The notes: generated by a model from the sequence alone, not told the origin. A stretch of 61,690 bases of DNA from Tepidiphilus margaritifer DSM 15129 (GCF_000425565.1 NZ_AUDR01000019.1:12996-74685), one strand, 5' to 3'; shown: positions 13,774 to 21,688, numbered from the stretch's first letter. A program made the numbers and translations.

Positions 13774-15912
13774 ATGTCTACCACCGTATCGATTCCCTCA
13801 TCCGACCTTTCGGCACAAGGGATTCAGCAAATTTTCCCCCATCTGTGGGGAATAGCAACAGGAGCAACCTACGACACCGCGGGCGGCGCAGGCGCGGGCG
13901 TCCTCGCCGAAATGATGAAAGCGTATAACTCCTTTGCGGCGTTTGCCTTGGGGATAGTCGTTCTGTACATCATGATCGTCGGGATTGCGAACACGGCGCA
14001 TGAGGGAACGCCTTTGGGCAGGGCGTGGAACGCCCTATGGACGCCGATTAGGATCGTCGGCGGCATGATGCTATGCGTGCCCGTAGCAGCCCTAGGCGGG
14101 TATAGCATATTGCAAGCGGGGATCGTTTTGTGCGTCGCCTTGTCGGTCTTCGGGGCGAATCTCGTATATACAAATGTTATAAATTACTGGCAATCAAACG
14201 GCACGATTTTGCCGGTCACGGCGGCGCAGTTACAGCCGGAGCAAGTCGAGACGATACTGCAATCGCAAATCTGCAAGCATGCGTATAATTCCCAATTGTC
14301 ATCCATTGATCCGAATGGCGTATCAGCCAAAGTCGATATGTCTAATGGATACCGCATCACGTGGAGCAATTCCCGCGGCGATCCGGTTTGCGGCGAAATC
14401 GTCTTGGATTGCGCGTCGATTAGCGGTTACGACACATCCGGCATCATCGGGACACTCCGCAGCATATTTTCCGGCCCGCCGCCAAAATACCAGATGTGCA
14501 AATCCGTCGCGTCTCAATACGCGACGCTCGTCTCGGCGCTCGACAGCGTAGCGGCGCAGGCGATCGATCTTGATAATCCGATCAGCGACGATATGCGGGC
14601 GGCCGTGCAGGATGCGGCGCAGACATACTATAGCGGCGTTACCGCGGCATTGCAGGCGGCCGCCAATGCGGAGCGGAGCACAGTATCGCAGGGCATGGCC
14701 GCGGCGGGGACGGCGGCGACGGCGGACGGGTGGCTTTCGGCGGGGTCGTGGTTTTTCGCGATCTCCGCAAAATCGGGCGAGATCGCGGCGCTTGGCGATA
14801 TTAAGCCATCATCATCGAGCGTCAGACCGCAGCAAATACCGATGTATGCAGATACCGTCGGCCCCGCCGTCCAGCGGGCGCGCGAAATCGTCGGCCGCAG
14901 CACCAATAATATAGTTAGCGTTACGACAGGCACGCAAGGCGGCCTAACACGCGGGGACGCAGCGAGCGATGATGCGCTGTCAATGATTTTCGGGCGGCCG
15001 CTAATCAATATGCAAGAGGCATGGAGAATTGCGGCCAAGGGGATCGATTCGGGCGATCCGATGCAGGCATTGGCCGGATACGGGCATACGCTCCTTGGCC
15101 CAACGGCCATAGGATTGATGACGGGCGTCAAACTTGCCGAAAAAGCCAAGATTGCGACCGACGTGCTCCAGGCCGCCGCGGTCGTTCCCGGTGGCCAGTT
15201 GGTCGCGGGCGCGGCGATGGTCGGGTCGGCCGGATTGGAAATTGGTATCAAGTTGGCATACGCCGCCATTACCGCGGTCATCGTAGGCGGTATCACATTG
15301 GCATACTATCTGCCGATGATACCGGCATTATATTGGTATGCCGGCGTCCTTGGGTGGATGGTCAGCCTGTTATTGGCCTTGCTGGCCGCCCCGCTTTGGG
15401 CAGCGTCGCATGCGCTGCCGGATCAAAGCGCGGGACCGGCGGGAATGCGAGCAATGCAAGGATACCAATTGCTTACAGGGGTTGTCCTCAAGCCGATTAC
15501 CATGACAATTTCGTTATTCGCCGCGTATATCATATCATCATATACAATCAAATTGATTACGCATACTTTCGGGACGGCGATCGACAGCGCCATCTATGCG
15601 GGCAGCAGCGGCGGCATGGGGTCGATCCTTGGCGCAATCATCGCGCCGCTGATTTACATCGTCCTCATCGTTACGATTACAAAAAAATCGTATGACGTCG
15701 TTGTTACCGGCGCGGACCACATCCTTGGGTGGATCGGCGCAGCCACGGCCGCACTGGGGACGTCCGTCGCACAGGCAACCAGCGAGGCGCTACACGGTAG
15801 CGGCGGCGGGACGCAAGGGGCGCATGCCGTAGGTGGAGCGGCGGCAGAGGCAACGCGGGCGGTCAAGGTCGACGGACTACCCAAGGCGGGCGTAGGGAAA
15901 GCGGAGATGTAA
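13774..15912 (+). CDS. DotA/TraY family inner-membrane protein
   Basis: The start at 13774 follows AAGGAGAC. The product has 712 residues. It has an N-terminal membrane block (about 48-72 and 92-138, FALGIVVLYIMIVGIANTAH and IVGGMMLCVPVAALGGYSIL), a large periplasmic region of about 340 residues with cysteines (SQICKHAYN, VCGEIVLDCAS), and a C-terminal membrane block of four to five helices (about 490-655). A Gly/Ala-rich tail ends it. This two-block topology and the motif GIANTAHEGTPLGRAWN...P are those of DotA/TraY, a central part of I-type secretion systems. TraY of IncI plasmids is the protein seen by the entry-exclusion factor ExcA. No other channel gene is on the element. A terminator follows. 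Confidence 0.85.
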   Translation: MSTTVSIPSSDLSAQGIQQIFPHLWGIATGATYDTAGGAGAGVLAEMMKAYNSFAAFALGIVVLYIMIVGIANTAHEGTPLGRAWNALWTPIRIVGGMMLCVPVAALGGYSILQAGIVLCVALSVFGANLVYTNVINYWQSNGTILPVTAAQLQPEQVETILQSQICKHAYNSQLSSIDPNGVSAKVDMSNGYRITWSNSRGDPVCGEIVLDCASISGYDTSGIIGTLRSIFSGPPPKYQMCKSVASQYATLVSALDSVAAQAIDLDNPISDDMRAAVQDAAQTYYSGVTAALQAAANAERSTVSQGMAAAGTAATADGWLSAGSWFFAISAKSGEIAALGDIKPSSSSVRPQQIPMYADTVGPAVQRAREIVGRSTNNIVSVTTGTQGGLTRGDAASDDALSMIFGRPLINMQEAWRIAAKGIDSGDPMQALAGYGHTLLGPTAIGLMTGVKLAEKAKIATDVLQAAAVVPGGQLVAGAAMVGSAGLEIGIKLAYAAITAVIVGGITLAYYLPMIPALYWYAGVLGWMVSLLLALLAAPLWAASHALPDQSAGPAGMRAMQGYQLLTGVVLKPITMTISLFAAYIISSYTIKLITHTFGTAIDSAIYAGSSGGMGSILGAIIAPLIYIVLIVTITKKSYDVVVTGADHILGWIGAATAALGTSVAQATSEALHGSGGGTQGAHAVGGAAAEATRAVKVDGLPKAGVGKAEM

Positions 15913-15944
15913 CAGAGGCGCGATCCCGATCCGATCCCATTCAC

Positions 15945-15972
15945 GGCCGCGGAAAACGCGGCCTTTTTTTTT
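15945..15972 (+). terminator. Rho-independent terminator after the DotA-like gene
   Basis: GGCCGCG-GAAAA-CGCGGCC followed by nine T. Confidence 0.9.
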
Positions 15973-16077
15973 GCTCTACAAGATTTGACGGGCAAAAAAA
16001 AATCAAAATATAGCCATCTCAGAAATAAATCTCATTCTCAACTATCGGGGCAACAGACGGGCAAATACGGGCAAATT

Positions 16078-16143
16078 ATTCTTTGGGCGGAAACGGTATT
16101 GCCACAACCCGCCAAATTGGAACGGAAAAGTTCGTTTGGGCAA
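16078..16143. repeat. 66-bp direct repeat, copy 1
   Basis: From ATTCTTTGGGCGGAAACGG to TTCGTTTGGGCAA; the same 66 bases occur at 16173-16238 with one substitution. Confidence 0.9.
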
Positions 16144-16172
16144 ATCATCGGGCAAATTAATACGGGCAAAAT

Positions 16173-16238
16173 ATTCTTTGAGCGGAAACGGTATTGCCAC
16201 AACCCGCCAAATTGGAACGGAAAAGTTCGTTTGGGCAA
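16173..16238. repeat. 66-bp direct repeat, copy 2
   Basis: Second copy, 95 bp after the first, starting ATTCTTTGAGCGGAAACGG. Confidence 0.9.
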
Positions 16239-16932
16239 CAGCGGGCAAATGGAAAGAGAAAGTGGCCGCCGATTCCCCCGCTTACCGCTCAATCCAACAT
16301 CTATCGGCATTTACGGTTTGATAGTCGGGCAAATGGAAAGAAGAATTGGGACGGCTTGATAAACAAAGCAAAATCATCAAATTGGCGTAACGATTTGGAT
16401 TTGAGCGCGTTTTTCTTTTCCATTCGCCCATGATTTGCCCGTCCAACCATTCCGCTACCCCGATGTAGATATAGGCTGCTTATAGTATTTGCCCTTTGCC
16501 CTTTGCCCAACCCATCCCCGTCGAAGATGCCGAAGATGCCAAAGGCGCGAAGGTGCCACCGATTAGTGATTGGCATCTTCGCCCGCTGTTGCCCCATTGC
16601 CCCCTTTGCCCATCTCCCCATTCTCCCCTCTTTCCGCTCCGCCGCCTGTCCCCTCTCCGCCCCATCCGTCCCGCCTCTCCGCGCCGCCAATCCAGCCGTC
16701 CGTCTAGCAATAACTTGTTACACTTTTTTTCTAGCCTTGTCTTTCAAGGCTTTTCAATTCGCTCTCCGAATTGAAAAAACGATTTGGAAAAGCAAAGATT
16801 ATTGAAAGTCTTTGTCCGTCAATGATTCCGCGATTAGGCCGCCCAATAATAAGATGATTTGCGCGGATTTCGGAAAGTCCAAGACGATATGCTAATCTAC
16901 AATCATCGCCAACCGCAAAAGGAGCAAATACC

Positions 16933-17271
16933 ATGGAATCGATCCAATCAAATAATGCCCGCGATGTCAAAATCAAAGAATTAATTAACGATTACCTAAA
17001 AACAGCCGTTACGCGCGGCACGCTAACCGCATCCGACTATTACGTATCCCATATGTCGGAATTCGACAAGCATTCCATCAACATTAGCGATTGGTATAAC
17101 GCCGTAGGATCAGCCTATGCCGCCAGCCAGGCGCGGCAAATGGGCGTCGAGATCAGCTACTGCGGCCTGCCCATCGAGCCGGTTTCGTCTTGTGGCGTTG
17201 TTGCCATCGTTGTTACGGCGATCACGGCACAGGCACGCCGTCGTTACTACAGCAATCGCCCGAAGGGATAA
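16933..17271 (+). CDS. Hypothetical protein, first gene of the replication operon
   Basis: The product has 112 residues, with AAAGGAG eight bases before the ATG. The N-terminal 60 residues are helical and charged (VKIKELINDYLKTAVTRG), and a moderately hydrophobic stretch lies at about 78-100 (EPVSSCGVVAIVVTAITAQA). It is followed after ten bases by the KorA/TrfB-like repressor. In RSF1010 a small gene (E) precedes repressor F, repA and repC. This protein occupies the same place, but I see no similarity that would justify that name. The sequence before it has a TGCTAATCT element (16890-16898) that could serve as an extended -10 box. Confidence 0.6.
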   Translation: MESIQSNNARDVKIKELINDYLKTAVTRGTLTASDYYVSHMSEFDKHSINISDWYNAVGSAYAASQARQMGVEISYCGLPIEPVSSCGVVAIVVTAITAQARRRYYSNRPKG

Positions 17272-17281
17272 GGAGATAACC

Positions 17282-17569
17282 ATGAGCAAAAAAGGCAAAG
17301 GCAATCCATCGAAATATCGCGGCTTCCTTGCTCCGCACGAGTATGACGCCATCACGTCGATGATGCCACGCGCACGGCACAGCAGCCACCGAGAGGCAGC
17401 GCGGCAGGTATTGGTCAACGGCATGCCGACCACCGAGGCGGCCAAAGCATATGGCATTTCGACGGCCTTGGTATCGGCGAATATTCAATCGATTTTACGG
17501 GTGCGCAACCGATTTTTGCGGGCAATGGCGCTATTCAACAACGGCAATTCTAAAGGAGAAACAAAATGA
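17282..17569 (+). CDS. KorA/TrfB-like transcriptional repressor
   Basis: The start at 17282 follows AAGGAGATAACC; the frame is open further upstream to 17117. The product has 95 residues. Residues 36-70 (REAARQVLVNGMPTTEAAKA, then YGISTALVSANIQSILRV) match the TrfB/KorA helix-turn-helix region, including the conserved VNGMP/VDGKP turn before it. KorA represses IncP replication and transfer operons. Here it precedes repA with a 4-bp stop-start overlap, so autorepression of the rep operon is the likely role, equivalent to protein F of RSF1010. A possible operator is not evident to me. Confidence 0.75.
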   Translation: MSKKGKGNPSKYRGFLAPHEYDAITSMMPRARHSSHREAARQVLVNGMPTTEAAKAYGISTALVSANIQSILRVRNRFLRAMALFNNGNSKGETK

Positions 17570-18651
17570 TGAACGGCAACGACAAAAAAATCCATCTCAA
17601 CATGGACGATGCAGGGTATAAACAGGGGCAAAACCGCGTAATCGACATGGATAGCCCCGAATACGCCCGCGGGGAATATGACGTTGGGGATATCCTCGTC
17701 GACCGAAATCTTGGTCTTGAAATTGTAGTTACCGACGAGAAATCGGGAAGACCAGAGCCTGAGCCATTACCCATCGTTGGAGCGGAGCGCATGTTGCAAG
17801 TTTTGCAACGCGTAAAAACCCCTCTTGACTTCGTTCTGCCGGGCATTCGGGCGCGATCGGTAGCGTCGCTCATTGGAGCGGGGGGGACGGGGAAATCCAT
17901 GTTGGCTTTGCAATTAGCACTTTATGTGGCAACAGGAATCGATACGATTGGGATTGAAACGATCCATAGACGTATGAGATCGACGCCAACACATGGAGCA
18001 GTCGCCTATATCTCGGCCGAAGATGACGCGGATATTTTGTGTAATCGCTTGGTCGACATCATTTCCTTTTTCAATCTTGATGACAAGATCGACGAATCCG
18101 ATTTCGTGGAAAAAATGCGCTTGCATCCTATCGATAGAATCATGGATATTACAAATCCAATTATTCAAGACAGGATCATCAAAAGCGTTTCCGACACGAG
18201 ATTATGTATCATCGACACGTTACGAACATTCAACGCGCTCGATGAAAACAACGCGAAAGAAATGACCGATTTAATCAACGCAATGAAAAAAATCATTGCC
18301 GAAACGGGCACGACAATATTATTTTTGCACCATACGAACAAATCAAGCGCGCTAAGCGGTAATGCAGATACGCAACAAGCCATTCGGGGTTCGAGCGTTC
18401 TAACCGATAACATCCGATGCCAGATAAATTTGTCCGTTATGGATAAAACAGAGGCGAAAGAATACGGAGTCAGCGAAGAATTTCGCAAGGAATACATGAA
18501 GATAAGTTATTCGAAAGTCAACTATGTCAAGCCCATTGAAGACCTATGGTGTAAACGCGGACCGGGCGGCGTGTTGCAACCAACTAATCTCGTCAAGTTA
18601 CCGCCCAATGCCAATAACGGCAAAAAAGATAGAGATTCAGCCACCGTCTAA
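17566..18651 (+). CDS. repA: IncQ-type RepA replicative helicase
   Basis: A 361-residue AAA/RecA-fold hexameric helicase. It has about 80 extra N-terminal residues compared with RSF1010 RepA (279 residues). The conserved part starts TPLDFVLPGI, then Walker A IGAGGTGKSMLALQLA near 108-118, YISAEDDAD, Walker B LCIIDTLRTFN, TILFLHHTNKSSA, RGSSVLTDNIRCQ and SKVNYVKPIEDLWCKRGPGG. Each has a direct counterpart in RSF1010 RepA, including RGSSVLVDNIR and the C-terminal YSKxNY...RW/LW..GGVL. RepA unwinds DNA 5' to 3' at oriV. It overlaps the repressor gene by four bases and is followed after 14 bases by repC. Confidence 0.92.
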   Translation: MMNGNDKKIHLNMDDAGYKQGQNRVIDMDSPEYARGEYDVGDILVDRNLGLEIVVTDEKSGRPEPEPLPIVGAERMLQVLQRVKTPLDFVLPGIRARSVASLIGAGGTGKSMLALQLALYVATGIDTIGIETIHRRMRSTPTHGAVAYISAEDDADILCNRLVDIISFFNLDDKIDESDFVEKMRLHPIDRIMDITNPIIQDRIIKSVSDTRLCIIDTLRTFNALDENNAKEMTDLINAMKKIIAETGTTILFLHHTNKSSALSGNADTQQAIRGSSVLTDNIRCQINLSVMDKTEAKEYGVSEEFRKEYMKISYSKVNYVKPIEDLWCKRGPGGVLQPTNLVKLPPNANNGKKDRDSATV

Positions 18652-18665
18652 AAGGAGTAAACACC

Positions 18666-19574
18666 ATGACTGCAAAACGTATCGAATCATCATATGCACG
18701 GTTTGACTATGCGCATCTTTTTGACGGCGTTTTCGTACCAACGAGCGGCACGAAACGCGGAAGACTCTTTGTCCCGCCCCGCACATTCGACAACGTAGAA
18801 ATCTCATTCTACGGGTATGAGCAGCTCGGAGCCGACGACCAAAGCGTTTTTCTAGCCGTCGCCGCACAGCTTGGAATCGGCGGCGGCGTTGCCAAAAGCG
18901 AAACGCCCACGGGCGACGAGTTGCGGCGCAAGATATTTTCGGAAACCGTCGATGACGGATCGCGCGTGGCGGCTATCCGAACTTCGCTACGGGCGATTGC
19001 AAGGGATGCGGGGTATGGGGCGGGCGGTGTAGACCTGAAAATCGTCCATAAATGCCTCCACCGCCTTGGGTGCACTATTGTCAGGGAATTTGGCGCGTAT
19101 GAGGCAGGGCATCGCGTCGACCGTCGATGCATGCTTTTATCATCAAAAATTGAGATTGATACCAAGGAGGTCGTTATCGCCGCCAATCCCAGGTTGACGC
19201 GCAGCATTTACGGCGAGCAGCAACACATCAAGGTTTCCCTCATCGAGCGTAACGCGCTGGAAAGCGAAGTGGCGAAAATTCTGCACGCTTGGCTTTGCGC
19301 CGTCGTGCGCCCCGGCGGGATACTCGGCCGCGACGGGGTATTGATAGATACGCTCATGCCGCACGTATGGGGCGCGCAATGTGCCGAGGCAAGCGCGCCC
19401 GTCCGATCCAATCGGCGCGCCCGCATACGAGACGCCTTGGTCGAAATCGCACAGCGGACAAGATGGCGAATCGATCTTTCCCGCCATCTTGTATACATCA
19501 CACGACCAAAGATGATGCCACGACCCGAGTCCATCATAGCGGAGATACCGCCAGCGGCCAACGACAGCGATTAA
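18666..19574 (+). CDS. repC: IncQ-type RepC initiator protein
   Basis: The product has 302 residues, close to RSF1010 RepC (283). Matches in order: EQLGADDQSVFLAVAAQLG (RSF1010 has EPLGADD), AIRTSLRAIARDAGYG, MLLSSKIEIDTKEVVIAANP, GEQQHIKVSLIERNALESE, AKILHAWLCAVVRPG, IDTLMPHVWG and the final VYITRPK (YDITRPK in RSF1010). RepC binds the oriV iterons and opens the AT-rich region. Three 22-bp iterons lie 92 bp downstream of its stop, which completes the IncQ arrangement. AAAGGAGT precedes the ATG by eight bases. Confidence 0.9.
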   Translation: MTAKRIESSYARFDYAHLFDGVFVPTSGTKRGRLFVPPRTFDNVEISFYGYEQLGADDQSVFLAVAAQLGIGGGVAKSETPTGDELRRKIFSETVDDGSRVAAIRTSLRAIARDAGYGAGGVDLKIVHKCLHRLGCTIVREFGAYEAGHRVDRRCMLLSSKIEIDTKEVVIAANPRLTRSIYGEQQHIKVSLIERNALESEVAKILHAWLCAVVRPGGILGRDGVLIDTLMPHVWGAQCAEASAPVRSNRRARIRDALVEIAQRTRWRIDLSRHLVYITRPKMMPRPESIIAEIPPAANDSD

Positions 19575-19602
19575 ACGCAAGCGCAAACAGCGAAAGTTAG
19601 CC

Positions 19603-19628
19603 AACCGCGCGTAAATGCGCGGTTTTTT
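19603..19628 (+). terminator. Rho-independent terminator after repC
   Basis: AACCGCGC-GTAAAT-GCGCGGTT followed by TTTTATT. Confidence 0.85.
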
Positions 19629-19666
19629 ATTGTTCGGAACAATCCATTGAAAAATTGATTTATCAT

Positions 19667-19732
19667 ACAACCCACGGAAAAGGTCTGAACAACCCACGGA
19701 AAAGGTCTGAACAACCCACGGAAAAGGTCTGA
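19667..19732. repeat. oriV: oriV iterons: three perfect 22-bp tandem repeats
   Basis: The unit ACAACCCACGGAAAAGGTCT plus GA occurs at 19667, 19689 and 19711 without gaps or differences. The period of two helical turns, the position just after repC and the AT-rich sequence following fit RepC-binding iterons of an IncQ-like origin. Confidence 0.85.
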
Positions 19733-20100
19733 AAAAATTTTCATGACAAAAAGATTTTTTCATCACGAAAAACATTGGAAAATAAGGCTTTTTGCGATGA
19801 CGATTTTCAACGCGAAAAAACCAGTCTAGTAGTATCTATAAACAACTACTAGGCGCGCGGAGCACGCGCCGCCCTTTGGGCGGCGACGTGCCCGCTTGCC
19901 CGCGGGGGAAAGCTTGGGTTGACTCTAACGTTAAAAACAAAAACGATTTACTAGAAAAAAACAAAAAATAATTTTCAAAATGAAAAATGTAAATAAAAAA
20001 ACTGAAAAACAAAACTTGATTTTACAAAAGTATATTTTTGTTTTTCATCACGAAGGGCAAAAACCATCCAGCATAAACCGCCATCCGTAAAAACAAGAGC
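19733..20100. other. AT-rich origin region with a candidate ssi hairpin
   Basis: The DNA from 19733 to 19860 and from 19925 to 20100 is strongly AT-rich with A/T homopolymers. Between them is a GC-rich hairpin. GCACGCGCCGCCC (19862-19874) pairs with GGGCGGCG and CGTGC (19878-19891) around a TTT loop, with one bulged A. CCCGC...GCGGG follows. IncQ origins have iterons, an AT-rich opening region and hairpins (ssiA/ssiB) where the primase starts, so this hairpin is a candidate single-strand initiation site. Only one clear hairpin is seen. Confidence 0.6.
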
Positions 20101-20109
20101 TTTCTAAGT

Positions 20110-20760
20110 TTAGAGAAGGGCAAATTGGGCAAATTTAATCCCAAAATAGCCATCATCCGCAAAATAAAAATTTATCGAAGTTTAAAGAAGGGCAAAGGGC
20201 AACATGGGCAAATTCAAACAACCAAGCGGAATCATCATCAAAAAATATATATCAAACAAGCGGAAACGTTTTTAGGGCAAATTATGGGCAAATGGAAGAA
20301 AAGAATGCACCGAACCCCCTTCATGGTGGAGCGGCGCAGCAACACATGTTACGGTTCCATCCCATTTCGCCCCGTTTTTCGCCCCGTCATGCCATTTTTC
20401 CGGTTCCGATCATGTCGTGGCATGACCAAGGGCAAAAAATCCCGTATGGGCCGTTTGCAGCGCGTCGGATACCACAAGGCGGGCGGACGGGATGCATTCC
20501 AAAGCAGGTTGTCAGACAACCAATGCGATTTAGCGCATGGTCAACCGGCAATTGAACGCAAGGGAAAATATGGGCAAGGCTTCTTCTTTCCATTTGCCCG
20601 AGGAGTTGCCCGTCAGCCGTTCCGCTGCCCTGATGCATGGATGCGGTGATGCCGGTTCCGTTCCAAGGTATCTTCGCCCGTTGCCCGTTGTTGCCCGTTG
20701 TTGCCCGAACGTTGCCCTCGTTGCCCCAACCGTTCCCCACCCCTGCCGCCGGTATCGGGC
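20110..20760. repeat. GGGCAAA-family repeats (20101-21315 has no gene)
   Basis: No believable gene lies between the origin and tRNA-Thr. The left part carries GGGCAAATTGGGCAAATTT, AAGGGCAAAGGGCAACATGG, repeated AAGCGGAA, and AAATGGAAGAAAAGAATG near 20290. An inverted copy TTCTTTCCATTTGCCCGAGG lies near 20582, followed by GTTGCCCGTCAGCCGTTCCG. TTGCCCGTTGTTGCCCGTTG then TTGCCCGAACGTTGCCCTCG follow near 20678-20720. Open frames here have no start sites or recognisable products. Confidence 0.6.
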
Positions 20761-20863
20761 GACTTCCCCAGTCAACCCCCAAGCCCCATCCAGCCAACCC
20801 CCTCATTCCCGCCGCGCTTCGCCTCTCCCGCCCGCAGCTTGTCAGACAACAACCACAGCATGG

Positions 20864-20920
20864 GGCGGCCAAGACATCAAGGCTTTGGCGGCCAGAGCAT
20901 GAGACACCATGGGGCGGCCA
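20864..20920. repeat. 57-bp direct repeat, copy 1, in a GGCGGCCAAG cluster
   Basis: From GGCGGCCAAGACATCAAGG to CATGGGGCGGCCA; identical to 21106-21162. Between the copies are further variants (GGGCGGCCAAGACGCTATC near 20912, GGGCGGCCAAGGCATCATC near 21058, and GGTTATCCAAGGCAT twice). Confidence 0.9.
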
Positions 20921-21105
20921 AGACGCTATCGAGGCTTGGGTTATCCAAGGCATGGGCGCTTGGGCGGACGGCGTAGGGACGATGTGGGGCGCACAGGACG
21001 CCATCACATGGAGCGACCAAGCGAGACACTATGGGCGACCATGGTGTAACGGTGTATGGGCGGCCAAGGCATCATCGCATGGGTTATCCAAGGCATAGAC
21101 GCTTA

Positions 21106-21162
21106 GGCGGCCAAGACATCAAGGCTTTGGCGGCCAGAGCATGAGACACCATGGGGCGGCCA
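21106..21162. repeat. 57-bp direct repeat, copy 2
   Basis: Identical to 20864-20920; ends 150 bp before the intact tRNA-Thr. Confidence 0.9.
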
Positions 21163-21211
21163 CGTGTTGCATGTTGCGGACGGACAACATCAAGCCCACG
21201 CAGATCGTCCC

Positions 21212-21266
21212 GTGTAGCGCCGGTGTAGCAGGGGCAATTCAAGCACCGCTACACTTCCGCTACACC
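21212..21266. promoter_or_regulatory. Candidate integrase arm-type sites (right)
   Basis: Two inverted copies (GTGTAGCG at 21212, GGTGTAGC at 21222) and two direct copies (CGCTACAC at 21247 and 21258) of the motif found at 1441-1462, about 50 bp inside attR. Confidence 0.5.
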
Positions 21267-21312
21267 ACCCCTTTTCCTGTATGACACAAACCGCGTAAGT
21301 CCTTGATTTTAT

Positions 21313-21388
<76 letters not shown>

Positions 21389-21487
21389 ATGGAGCGCGGC
21401 CTGGCGGCCTGGAAGAAGTAGCATTCTATCCCTCTCCCACGCGAAAATCAAGCTCACGCACGCCAATTGCGCAAACCGCCCTTCGCG

Positions 21488-21688
21488 CTACTTGCGCCAC
21501 CACCAAAAGAGGAGCGAGAGCAGCACCGAGACGAGGATGCTGGTTGTGAAGGGGAGGTAGAACGTGAAATTATCGCGCTCGATGACGATGTCGCCGGGCA
21601 GTCGGCCGAAGGGGAAACGCGACAGCCACGGCCAGAGCACGGCCGCGAGTAGGAAGAGGAGGCCGAGCAGAAAGAGAAGTTTTTGCAT
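21488..21688 (-). CDS. DUF2905 membrane protein
   Basis: A 66-residue protein with two membrane helices (KLLFLLGLLFLLAAVLWPWL and TTSILVSVLLSLLFWWWR) around the family signature FGRLPGDIVIERDNFTFYLP. DUF2905 proteins are widespread small inner-membrane proteins of unknown role. It lies between tRNA-Thr and tRNA-Ser and is the first chromosomal protein gene beyond the element. Confidence 0.88.
   Translation of the reverse strand: MQKLLFLLGLLFLLAAVLWPWLSRFPFGRLPGDIVIERDNFTFYLPFTTSILVSVLLSLLFWWWRK

Larger units (their letters stand above)
16050..16515. repeat. Dense GGGCAAA-family repeat region (15973-16932 has no gene)
   Basis: No credible gene lies between the DotA terminator and 16933. The first half carries many GGGCAAA units in both orientations. 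AAATGGAAAGAGAAAG and AAATGGAAAGAAGAAT blocks start near 16246 and 16332. An inverted block (TTCTTTTCCATTCGCCCATG, near 16412) is followed by TTTGCCCGTCCAACCATTCC. TTTGCCCTTTGCCCTTTGCC ends it near 16490. From 16520 to 16720 the plus strand is C/T-rich with repeated CGCCCATT/CCCC strings, and from 16720 to 16900 the DNA is AT-rich with no repeat I can name. Confidence 0.65.

Noticed and set aside
16038-16805. Reading frames on both strands of 60-130 codons
   Set aside because: They are built from GGGCAAA/TTTGCCC repeats, have no start sites, and overlap each other on opposite strands.
20125-21098. Reading frames of 87-206 codons near the right end of the element
   Set aside because: They cross repeat clusters, lack ribosome sites, and give low-complexity Arg/Pro/His products.
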